Source: an uncultured Ruminococcus sp. (GTDB lineage: Bacteria; Bacillota; Clostridia; Oscillospirales; Ruminococcaceae). From it: a stretch of DNA of 64,000 bases. The DNA lies in contig CAMVRM010000004.1 of NCBI GenBank assembly GCA_947169885.1, forward strand, positions 1 through 64,000, written 5' to 3'. Below are positions 39,325 through 47,425 of this stretch, piece after piece. A program made the translations under genes and the position numbers. Positions within the stretch are counted from its first letter, which is position 1. Every line of letters starts with the position of its first letter. The notes under the pieces were generated by a model. That model was not told the DNA's origin. It saw only the letters and a list, made by a program, of their open reading frames with translations, and did not search any database.

Positions 39325-39353
39325 ACTTGACAAACTGCACAAAATGTTGTATA
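39325..39353 (+). promoter_or_regulatory. Consensus SigA promoter
   Basis: TTGACA-N17-TATAAT upstream of the Rpn-like gene. Confidence 0.8.
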
Positions 39354-39389
39354 ATAAGAGTGAAAAGATAACAGCATTTTGACATCGGG

Positions 39390-40292
39390 GTGATGCTTGT
39401 GCCAAAAGATATGACAGTGAAACGGCAGTCGAAAAACAGCGTGTTCGTGAGCTTTTTCAATGACGAAAGAAATGTTTTGCAGTTTTATAAAGAACTGCAT
39501 CCTGAAGCAGTTGACCTGACTGTTGATGATATAAAGATAGATACCCTTGAATCGGTCATAGTGAATACGCTTTACAACGATCTGGGATTTATTGTTAGGG
39601 ACAGGTATGTGCTTCTTGTGGAGGCACAGAGTACATGGAACGAGAATATCGCTCTGCGTATGCTGTTTTATCTTTCCGAGACATTCAGAAGATATTTGAA
39701 CGATACCGAACAGAGCGAACTTGACGAAAAGCGTGTTCAGCTTCCTTGTCCTGAGATGTACGTCATCTATTCGGGAAACGGCAAAAAGCCCGAGGTCATG
39801 TCGCTGAGCGAAGATTTCTTTGGCGGACGGAATGATATTGAGCTTCGTGTGAGAGTTTTGAGTGAAGTTAACCAAACGCTTTCGGGACAGTATATCGGCT
39901 TCTGCAAGGTATTTGACGAACAGCGCAGATTATATAATAACGGTATCAGGGCTGCAAAAGAGACTTATCGGATATGTATTGAGAACGGTTATCTGACCGA
40001 TTATATGAGATCACATGAAATGGAGGTCGTTGATATGATGTCTGAGTTATTTGATGAGGAGACCATGCGCAGACAGCTGGAGATCGCACACAGACGGCGT
40101 GACCTTGAAACAGGTGCAGCAATTGGTAAAGAACTTGGTATGAGAGAGGGCAAAGAAGAACAAAAAATCAAGATCGCCAAAGAACTTCTTGCAGACGGCA
40201 CTTTCAACAATGAAAAGATCTCAAAACTGACAGGTCTGTCCCTTGATAAAGTCAATGAGCTTGCAAAGAAGTTGCAGGAGAACAATTGCTGA
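39390..40292 (+). CDS. Rpn-like PD-(D/E)XK nuclease / putative transposase-family protein
   Basis: DRYVLLVEAQSTWNENIALRMLFYLSETFRRY, PEMYVIYSGN; C-terminal KEEQKIKIAKELLADG tail typical of the Rpn/PDDEXK family. Confidence 0.75.
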   Translation: MMLVPKDMTVKRQSKNSVFVSFFNDERNVLQFYKELHPEAVDLTVDDIKIDTLESVIVNTLYNDLGFIVRDRYVLLVEAQSTWNENIALRMLFYLSETFRRYLNDTEQSELDEKRVQLPCPEMYVIYSGNGKKPEVMSLSEDFFGGRNDIELRVRVLSEVNQTLSGQYIGFCKVFDEQRRLYNNGIRAAKETYRICIENGYLTDYMRSHEMEVVDMMSELFDEETMRRQLEIAHRRRDLETGAAIGKELGMREGKEEQKIKIAKELLADGTFNNEKISKLTGLSLDKVNELAKKLQENNC

Positions 40293-40427
40293 ACGCACTT
40301 TTCTCAGCAAAAAAAACAGAACAAAACTGCATCGGTTGCCGCTTCCTGTGTCGGGAAACGGCAGCTTTGTTGTTTTTATGCACAATTTTGTCCTTACTTT
40401 GGTGAATAAATTGTTTTAAAATTACTA

Positions 40428-40457
40428 TTGACAAAATCTATAGAAAAAAAGTATAAT
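40428..40457 (+). promoter_or_regulatory. SigA-type promoter for cstA
   Basis: TTGACA-N18-TATAAT. Confidence 0.7.
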
Positions 40458-40492
40458 ATAAATAATGAATAAACAATAAGGAAGTTTGTAAA

Positions 40493-41959
40493 ATGATAAC
40501 ATTTTTGATAGGGGTCGTTTTGCTGGTTGTGGGCGGACTTGTCTATGGCAGGGTTTGTGAACGTGTCATGAAACCTACCGATGATAAGACCCCCGCCGTC
40601 GAACTGAATGACGGCGTTGACTTCGTGCCTATGAAAAAGTGGAAAAACAGTCTTATTGAACTGCTCAACATCGCAGGCACAGGTCCTATCTTAGGTCCTA
40701 TACAGGGCATTCTTTTCGGACCTATCGTGTTCATAACGATACCGATAGGCTGTGTTCTGGGCGGCGCTATGCACGACTATATGACAGGCATGATCTCGAT
40801 CAGGTGCAGCGGCGAACAGATGCCTGCACTTGTCAGGCGTTTTCTCGGCAAACACACCTATAGCTTTTATAAACTGTTTATCTTGCTGTTCATGCTGCTA
40901 ATCGGAGTTGTGTTTATTTATACGCCGGGAGACTTGTTCGTTACTCACATACTGAACAGGGAAAGCTCCATAAGCGATCCTGTCGGCTGGTTAGTCTATG
41001 CGGCGATATTTGCTTACTACATAATCGCAACACTTCTCCCGATAGACAAGATAATCGGTAAGGTCTATCCGATATTCGGAGCGATACTTCTTCTGTCGGC
41101 GGTCGGTGTTTTTGCAGGTCTGTTCATCAAGGGTTACAGACTGGACGAACTCTGGGAAACAGGTTTCAGCTTCTCAAATATGTACGGTGAAAAGTTCATA
41201 CCTGTTTTCTTCGTGACAGTTGCCTGCGGTATCGTTTCGGGCTTCCATTCAACTCAGGCTACTATTGTTTCAAGAACTGTCAGCAACGAGCATGAGGGTC
41301 GTATGACTTTCTATAATATGATGTTACTCGAAGGCTTCATCGCTATGGTGTGGGCGGCAGCCGCTATGGGTGCTGTCAACGCAGGGCTTGCAACTAACGA
41401 TATGCTCCACACTTCCGCAACTGAGGTCGTAGGAATCGTGGCAAAGAATATGCTCGGCAAAGTGGGCGGTATTGTAGCGATAGTCGGCGTTATCATTCTT
41501 CCGATAACTTCGGGCGACACTGTGCTTCGTTCGCTCAGGATAATGGTATGTGATATGCTCAATATTGACCGCGAAAAGAAAAAGAACAGGCTTTTTGTTT
41601 CGCTCGTTATTTTTGCGGTAGTCGCAGGTATACTCTATTATGCAAAAGCTGATGCGTCAGGTTTTAATATCCTGTGGAGATATTTCTCGTGGACGAACGA
41701 AGGCATTGCGGTGTTTGCTATTACGGTGATAAGCGTTTATATGATGCGAAACAGTATGCCTTACCTTATGGCACTTATCCCCGGAATGTTCTATATGTTC
41801 ATCATTTCAGCTTATATCTTTAATGCGAAGATCGGTTTTCAGCTCCCGTGGGCAGTGTCTTATACCATAGCAGGAGTATTAACGCTCATATATGCAGTGG
41901 TTATTTGTTACTGCGGAAAAAAAGGCAAGGAACTTCCGCCTGTTAAAGCAACGGCATAA
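40493..41959 (+). CDS. cstA: Carbon starvation CstA family transporter
   Basis: NIAGTGPILGPIQGILFGPIVFITIPIGCVLGGAMHDYMTGMISIR. Confidence 0.95.
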   Translation: MITFLIGVVLLVVGGLVYGRVCERVMKPTDDKTPAVELNDGVDFVPMKKWKNSLIELLNIAGTGPILGPIQGILFGPIVFITIPIGCVLGGAMHDYMTGMISIRCSGEQMPALVRRFLGKHTYSFYKLFILLFMLLIGVVFIYTPGDLFVTHILNRESSISDPVGWLVYAAIFAYYIIATLLPIDKIIGKVYPIFGAILLLSAVGVFAGLFIKGYRLDELWETGFSFSNMYGEKFIPVFFVTVACGIVSGFHSTQATIVSRTVSNEHEGRMTFYNMMLLEGFIAMVWAAAAMGAVNAGLATNDMLHTSATEVVGIVAKNMLGKVGGIVAIVGVIILPITSGDTVLRSLRIMVCDMLNIDREKKKNRLFVSLVIFAVVAGILYYAKADASGFNILWRYFSWTNEGIAVFAITVISVYMMRNSMPYLMALIPGMFYMFIISAYIFNAKIGFQLPWAVSYTIAGVLTLIYAVVICYCGKKGKELPPVKATA

Positions 41960-41979
41960 CATAAATAATAACAGCCAAA

Positions 41980-42017
41980 ACAGCCCGTCCGTTATTCTCA
42001 GCGGACAGGCTGTTTTT
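41980..42017. terminator. Bidirectional terminator between cstA and the VOC array
   Basis: ACAGCCCGTCCG...CGGACAGGCTGTTTTT. Confidence 0.8.
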
Positions 42018-42037
42018 ATGCAGGTCTATTATATATT

Positions 42038-42412
42038 TTACTTGATGTGCTTTACAATAACGATGATAAAGCCCGTGGGAGATACCATTGTAGCGGCAGA
42101 AGCATGACTCAGATCAAGCGTGTTGTCACCACGGGTATTCTTAAAGCCGTAGTCGGTGAGTATCTTGTATGCTTCTTCAAAATTGTCAACGTTCATTCTT
42201 ATGAATGTCTTATCAGCTTCAAGATCTAAGCTCGATGCCGTAACATCAACACGAAATCCGTTCTGATCTTTCATAATAGTGTTCGTTACCTTGCCCGTAT
42301 CCAGTTCGGTAACGGGGGCGTGTATTTTTTCAAAACCCAGCGCTTCAAAAAGCGAAATGATGTTTTCTGCGTTGTTAGTGTCTATGATCGGTTCAAAGCC
42401 TGTTATCTTCAT
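42038..42412 (-). CDS. VOC-fold small protein, array copy 7
   Basis: MKITGFEPIIDTNNAENIISLFEALGFEKIH...FIRMNVDNFEEAYKIL...SPTGFIIVIVKH; paralogous to the six upstream genes. Confidence 0.85.
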   Translation of the reverse strand: MKITGFEPIIDTNNAENIISLFEALGFEKIHAPVTELDTGKVTNTIMKDQNGFRVDVTASSLDLEADKTFIRMNVDNFEEAYKILTDYGFKNTRGDNTLDLSHASAATMVSPTGFIIVIVKHIK

Positions 42413-42427
42413 GTTTCTTTCCCTCAT

Positions 42428-42808
42428 TTACTGCTTGTCTTCTTCTCTGATATGCTGAGAAAGGCTGAACAGGAATCCAGAAGGTGCGGCGAGCATGGTA
42501 GCCTTTGATGTGCCTGTGTCGGTTATCTGACCATTGTTTATGTCCTTGAAGCCCTTTTCAAGCAGGAACTTATAAGCTTCTTCAAAGTCACGAACGCTTA
42601 TCCTGATGGTGGTGATGTCCTGCGGAACAGGTGCATTTACGATGTCGATACGGTAGCCGTCAGGGTGTTTCAGGTCAAAAGCAGAAACTGTGCCGTCATG
42701 GATGCCTGTCTTGTTGTGTTTGCGCTCAAAGCCCAGTTCTTCAAAAAGCTTTACGGTCTTTTCGGGGTCTTTGGCGATGATAAGGGGATTAAAAGCTGTT
42801 ATCTTCAT
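42428..42808 (-). CDS. VOC-fold small protein, array copy 6
   Basis: MKITAFNPLIIAKDPEKTVKLFEELGFERKH...APSGFLFSLSQH. Confidence 0.85.
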   Translation of the reverse strand: MKITAFNPLIIAKDPEKTVKLFEELGFERKHNKTGIHDGTVSAFDLKHPDGYRIDIVNAPVPQDITTIRISVRDFEEAYKFLLEKGFKDINNGQITDTGTSKATMLAAPSGFLFSLSQHIREEDKQ

Positions 42809-42827
42809 GGTGATAAACTCCTTTTTG

Positions 42828-43199
42828 TTATTTCTTATGGTGCATGAGCATTATGCTCATACCTGTTTTTGAGGTCATGTGTGCGCCTTTGAGGAACGGC
42901 GTTTCTATAAAGTTACCCTCTCCGAGAGCGTTCGTAAAGCCATGCTCTGTAAGTATCTTGAATCCCTCATCGAAATTATCAACGTTCATGCGGATAAGTG
43001 TTGCGTCCTGCGGAACGAAATCAGCATTGTTTATGTCGATATAAAAGCCGTTCTCATCTTTCATTCTTATGTTGCTTTCGATCTGAGCGTTTGTCACATC
43101 GTTGCGGTGACGCTTTGAGAACCCGAGTTCTTCAAAAAGCTTTATAACGTCATCATACTGTCTTGTTAGAATTGCGGGATTGAAAGCTGTGATCTTCAT
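42828..43199 (-). CDS. VOC-fold small protein, array copy 5
   Basis: MKITAFNPAILTRQYDDVIKLFEELGFSKRH...SKTGMSIMLMHH. Confidence 0.85.
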   Translation of the reverse strand: MKITAFNPAILTRQYDDVIKLFEELGFSKRHRNDVTNAQIESNIRMKDENGFYIDINNADFVPQDATLIRMNVDNFDEGFKILTEHGFTNALGEGNFIETPFLKGAHMTSKTGMSIMLMHHKK

Positions 43200-43214
43200 G
43201 GTGAAAAACTCCTT

Positions 43215-43595
43215 TTACTGTTTTTTTATATGTTGGATAAGGCTGATCGAGAATCCTGACGGCGAGATCATCATGGTCGCCTTAGACGAGCCTGTGTCGG
43301 TTATCCTGTCACCCTGAGCGTTTTTGAAACCTCTGTCGAGCAGGAACTGATAAGCTTCGTCAAAGTCACGTACATTCATTCTTATAGATGTCATGTCCTG
43401 AGTGATATTCGGAGTTTGTGCCTTGACAACGCTCACACGGAAACCGTCAGGATTCTTCATATCAACGGAGGTTATGTCCTCGCCGTTTATGCCCTCTTTC
43501 GTGTGCCTGCGTTCAAAACCAAGCGCTTCAAACAGCGCTATGATGCTCTCGGGGTCTTTTGTAACGATAACGGGATTGAAAGCTGTTATCTTCAT
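43215..43595 (-). CDS. VOC-fold small protein, array copy 4
   Basis: MKITAFNPVIVTKDPESIIALFEALGFERRH...SPSGFSISLIQH. Confidence 0.85.
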   Translation of the reverse strand: MKITAFNPVIVTKDPESIIALFEALGFERRHTKEGINGEDITSVDMKNPDGFRVSVVKAQTPNITQDMTSIRMNVRDFDEAYQFLLDRGFKNAQGDRITDTGSSKATMMISPSGFSISLIQHIKKQ

Positions 43596-43610
43596 GGTGA
43601 AAAAACTCCT

Positions 43611-43982
43611 TTATTTTTTCTTGTGGTGCGACAGCACGATGATATATCCTGTCGGTGAGACCATTGCCGTGCCCTTGCTTGTGGGGGACTCGCCTATCTT
43701 GTCACCCTGAGTATTCTTAAAGCCGTGAGCAGTGAGGAAATCGAATGCTTCGTCAAAGTCATCAACGTTCATGCGGATAGCGCCCACGTCCTGCGGAAGC
43801 TTGTTCACATCAGAAACATCAACGTGGAAACCGTCCTCGTTTTTCAAGCGGACATCAGTTATGTTCTCATCGTTAAGCCCTGTCTTGGTGTGCTTTCTTT
43901 CAAAGCCCAGCGCCTCAAAAAGTCCTATAACATCGTCAGCTTTCGGCGACATGATGAACGGGTCAAAAGTTGTTATCTTCAT
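43611..43982 (-). CDS. VOC-fold small protein, array copy 3
   Basis: MKITTFDPFIMSPKADDVIGLFEALGFERKH...SPTGYIIVLSHH; ATG 43982 preceded by AGGAGG. Confidence 0.85.
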   Translation of the reverse strand: MKITTFDPFIMSPKADDVIGLFEALGFERKHTKTGLNDENITDVRLKNEDGFHVDVSDVNKLPQDVGAIRMNVDDFDEAFDFLTAHGFKNTQGDKIGESPTSKGTAMVSPTGYIIVLSHHKKK

Positions 43983-43995
43983 GACATTCCTCCTG

Positions 43996-44376
43996 TCAGT
44001 CATGGTCTTTCTTGTGGTGGCAAAGGTCGAAAGCGAATCCCGAGGGCGCTTTCATGAGCGTTGACTTTGAATACTCGTTCTCAACGAACGTTCCCGATGG
44101 GTGAGTGAAGCCCTTGCTGATAAGAAAGTCATAAGCTTCATCAAAGTCATCAACATTCATGCGTATGATCGTCAGATCCTGCTTGATGTTCGCAGTGCTT
44201 GCAACGTCAACGTGATGACCGTTCGGGTCGGTCATGCGTATATCGCAGATGTTCACATCGTCATTGCCTGCATTTTTGATATGGTGCTTCTTCTCAAAGC
44301 CCAGCGCTTCAAACAGTTGTACCAGCTTTTCAGGCTCGGGCGTTACGATAAGCGGATTGAATGATGTTATTTTCAT
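43996..44376 (-). CDS. VOC-fold small protein, array copy 2
   Basis: MKITSFNPLIVTPEPEKLVQLFEALGFEKKH...APSGFAFDLCHH. Confidence 0.85.
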   Translation of the reverse strand: MKITSFNPLIVTPEPEKLVQLFEALGFEKKHHIKNAGNDDVNICDIRMTDPNGHHVDVASTANIKQDLTIIRMNVDDFDEAYDFLISKGFTHPSGTFVENEYSKSTLMKAPSGFAFDLCHHKKDHD

Positions 44377-44395
44377 GTTTTATTCCTCCTGAATA

Positions 44396-44776
44396 TTAGT
44401 CGTCTTTTCTGAAATGTTCTGCCAGATTTATAGCAAATCCTGACGGTGAAAACATAACAGCCGACTTTGAACTTGCGGCACTGAGTTCGTTTTCGCCGTA
44501 AAAGTTTTTGAATCCAAAGGACAGCAGCAGTTTGTACGCTTCGTCAAAATCTCTGACATTTATTCTTATAACAGTCATGTCCTGCGGAACTTCAATTTCA
44601 GGCACAGAGTAATCAACTCTGTGACCGTCCTTGTCCTCCATGACAACGCCTGTTATCTTCCTGTCAGTGAAATCTGATTTTGTGTGCTTTTTCTCAAAGC
44701 CCAGCGCTTTGAAAACTTCTTCGACCTGCTCGGGGTTATTCGTAATTATCTGCGGTTCAAATCCTGTTATTTTCAA
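44396..44776 (-). CDS. VOC-fold small protein, array copy 1 (promoter-proximal, TTG start)
   Basis: MKITGFEPQIITNNPEQVEEVFKALGFEKKH...SPSGFAINLAEH; GGAGGTATTTTAG-TTG. Confidence 0.85.
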   Translation of the reverse strand: MKITGFEPQIITNNPEQVEEVFKALGFEKKHTKSDFTDRKITGVVMEDKDGHRVDYSVPEIEVPQDMTVIRINVRDFDEAYKLLLSFGFKNFYGENELSAASSKSAVMFSPSGFAINLAEHFRKDD

Positions 44777-44797
44777 CTAAAATACCTCCAATATTTT

Positions 44798-44945
44798 AAT
44801 TATGATAATTCAAAACCGACAAAAATTTGATAAATGATTATCATGTCATAAATTATACATATGATTTATGATAATTGTGTGATAATATTAGCATTGTTTA
44901 GTGAATTTTAAAAATCAGTAACAACAATGTTAAAAATAATTATCA
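44798..44945 (-). promoter_or_regulatory. Promoter region of the VOC array with clustered TGATAAT/ATTATCA half-sites
   Basis: TGATAAT at 44803, 44869 and 44880; TGATAA-ATGA-TTATCA at 44828-44843; ATTATCA at 44939; minus-strand TATAAT at 44852-44857. Confidence 0.6.
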
Positions 44946-44973
44946 TTTTTTGCCAATTTTGGACAAAGAAATA

Positions 44974-45008
44974 ACCTCGGCATACTTCTGTCAGCATACC
45001 GAGGTCAG
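44974..45008 (-). terminator. Hairpin after sialate O-acetylesterase
   Basis: ACCTCGG...CCGAGGT stem, U-rich on both sides. Confidence 0.45.
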
Positions 45009-45013
45009 TTTTT

Positions 45014-46516
45014 TTACTTTTCAGTTGTGAAAGGTGCAAGAGGAATGCCGTTCTTTCCGAACAGGCTAACTTCTATCCAGTTGTACCAGTCATAGCGCAC
45101 ATAGCACGGTTCGGGGACGCTCTCACAGCGGACTATCACTCTGTCACCGACTATCTCAGCCTGCGCTTCAGCAAACTGTTTGTCAGCGCCTGCAAGCTCA
45201 AAGCCGACTATCTTTTCCGTCTTAACGTCAAAGCCGTTCTCGGCGTGGATAAAGCTTATCTCAGCCGCACCGTTCTTGAAGATAACACTGTCGAACATCG
45301 GACCGAATGCGTCAGCGTCCATGCCGTACACCAGCTTTTCAGCCTGCAAGCAGAGCCGTTCGCCGACAGGTACTTTGTCGACAGGGTGGATATTGTCGAA
45401 CTCTCCGCAGTCGGTTATAACGGCGATACCGGTGTTCTTCACTGTCCTGAACGCTTTCATCTGTGCTTCTCTTATCTTGCACCAGTGGCGGTAGTCGGGG
45501 TCTTTTGCATACTTGAACATGGGGAGCTGAACCATTATGAACGGCAGACTGTCATCGCCCCATATCTCACGCCAGAACCCGATAAGCGATGAGAACAGCT
45601 TGTAGTAGCTGTCAGGCTTGTGGTCATCGCTCTCGCCCTGATAGTAGAGAAAACCTCTCAGCGTGTAGGGGCAAACTCTGTCTATCATTGTTTCGTAAAG
45701 TCCGCAGGGGCGGTATTCATTTTTGCACCCCATAGGACCGGGATACTCGTTCTTGCCGATGAGCGTTTCCAGCTTTTCCCACGTAATGCCCGGCTGTTCC
45801 TTGTAGTAAACGGCGGCTTTCTCGTTCCACTGACGCATATGTTCGGTGTATTCGTCATACTCTTTTATCTGCTGTTCAACGCTCTTGCCCTCAACAGCCT
45901 TGTCATAATCTTCCAGATAGGAGACAGTCTGCTTTGAGTCTGCGAGCGTTTCTCTGTTGACCCACGCCGAAGCGGAAGTACCGCCCCAGTTACAGCCTAC
46001 AAGCCCCACAGTCACGCCCAGTTCTTTCGCAAGCTTTCGTGCGAAAAAGAAACCGACAGCGCTCCACGCCTTTGAAGTCTCGCTCCCTGCCTCGTTCCAG
46101 CAGGTATTGCGCTCCGCTTCAAGAAAATCCTCGTCAATGATAGAACGCTTGTTCGTATAGTAGAACCTGACATTGCACTTGGGGGTGAGTTCTGCAAGGA
46201 TTTCCTTTCCACCCTTGCAGTTTTGCAGTTCAAGCTCCATATTCGACTGACCGCCGCACAGCCACACTTCACCGATCATGACGTTTGTGAAAGTCTTGCT
46301 GTCGCCGCCGCAGGAAACAGTCATGTCATAAGGACCGCCTGCTTTCATGGGAGGAAGTATCAGCTTCCACCTGCCGTCCCTGACGGTGGTTTTTCCGCAC
46401 GAGCCGTTTATGACCGCAGTGACCTCTGCGCCGTCATCGCCCTCGCCCCATACCGTGATGTTCTTGTCTCTTTGCAGCACCATATTGCTGCTGAAAATGC
46501 TTGCTGTCGTGAACAT
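45014..46516 (-). CDS. Sialate O-acetylesterase-like esterase (SGNH type)
   Basis: GEVWLCGGQSNMELELQN, GGTSASAWVNRETL, GFLYYQGESDD. Confidence 0.92.
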   Translation of the reverse strand: MFTTASIFSSNMVLQRDKNITVWGEGDDGAEVTAVINGSCGKTTVRDGRWKLILPPMKAGGPYDMTVSCGGDSKTFTNVMIGEVWLCGGQSNMELELQNCKGGKEILAELTPKCNVRFYYTNKRSIIDEDFLEAERNTCWNEAGSETSKAWSAVGFFFARKLAKELGVTVGLVGCNWGGTSASAWVNRETLADSKQTVSYLEDYDKAVEGKSVEQQIKEYDEYTEHMRQWNEKAAVYYKEQPGITWEKLETLIGKNEYPGPMGCKNEYRPCGLYETMIDRVCPYTLRGFLYYQGESDDHKPDSYYKLFSSLIGFWREIWGDDSLPFIMVQLPMFKYAKDPDYRHWCKIREAQMKAFRTVKNTGIAVITDCGEFDNIHPVDKVPVGERLCLQAEKLVYGMDADAFGPMFDSVIFKNGAAEISFIHAENGFDVKTEKIVGFELAGADKQFAEAQAEIVGDRVIVRCESVPEPCYVRYDWYNWIEVSLFGKNGIPLAPFTTEK

Positions 46517-46588
46517 TTAATTAGTACACTCCTTTGTATTGAGATAGTCTGTCAAGACATTGTATGCACGTTCTATGTGCATATTGCC

Positions 46589-47386
46589 TTAATTGTCATT
46601 ATAGCCGAATCTTTTATTGCGTGTCATCAGCACATCTTTCCACCATGATTCACGTTCGAGAATGATTTTATCATCGGCAGTTGATTTGAATATTTCAAGC
46701 AATGAGTATTTGAAATTTGTTTTGATATAGTCAAACCCAAGTTTTTTCAATTCGGCATTACCGCCATGCCCGTTTTTTATATAACTTGTCCACCTTCCGT
46801 ATATCATCTCATCGCCATATGCAGAACCGACATATCTTTTTCCGTTTGATATATCAGTTATCAGATATACACCTTTTTGGTTTTCGAGTGCGGTTTTCCA
46901 TGAATCGGTTTTTATCCATTCTGACAGGTCTTTCCATGATATATCGACTTTATCGTACCCCGGAAAAGCGGCTTTGCAGGCATCACGATAGAGTTCGATA
47001 AGATAAAAGTTTTCGATATGTTTTTCAAAACACAAATATGACTGACGAAAACCTTTTTCAAAGCGAATAACAGCCTTGCCGATATATTCAGCACCAATAT
47101 CAGTAAGTTCTGTTTCATATATAAAGTAACCGCTATTAGAAACACCGATCACACCAAGGCTTTTATATATTCCTGCAAACAGCCATTCATCTTTTCCGCA
47201 ATAGATGACCGACAGAATATATGGTCTTGAAAAATTCTTATTTTTTTGGTGTTCCTGCCACTCTTTGAAATTTCCTAATTTAAAAACATCAAGCGGTTCA
47301 AACACTTTATTTCTGCCTATCGCACAATGCACTTTAATATCATTTTTATGTTCATCTAAAAATGGTATCATATCTTTCAGTTTCAT
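46589..47386 (-). CDS. GIY-YIG nuclease-domain protein with N-terminal unknown domain
   Basis: GVYLITDISNGKRYVGSAYGDEMIYGRWTSYIKNGHGGNAELKKL...LERESWWKDVL. Confidence 0.85.
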   Translation of the reverse strand: MKLKDMIPFLDEHKNDIKVHCAIGRNKVFEPLDVFKLGNFKEWQEHQKNKNFSRPYILSVIYCGKDEWLFAGIYKSLGVIGVSNSGYFIYETELTDIGAEYIGKAVIRFEKGFRQSYLCFEKHIENFYLIELYRDACKAAFPGYDKVDISWKDLSEWIKTDSWKTALENQKGVYLITDISNGKRYVGSAYGDEMIYGRWTSYIKNGHGGNAELKKLGFDYIKTNFKYSLLEIFKSTADDKIILERESWWKDVLMTRNKRFGYNDN

Positions 47387-47425
47387 TGACCCCTCACCTC
47401 TGTATTGAGATTTGATATATTCCTG

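Noticed and set aside
42038-44776. VOC array as a fragmented multidomain protein
   Set aside because: Each unit has its own start, stop and mostly a good RBS; units are full-length paralogs rather than pieces of one protein.
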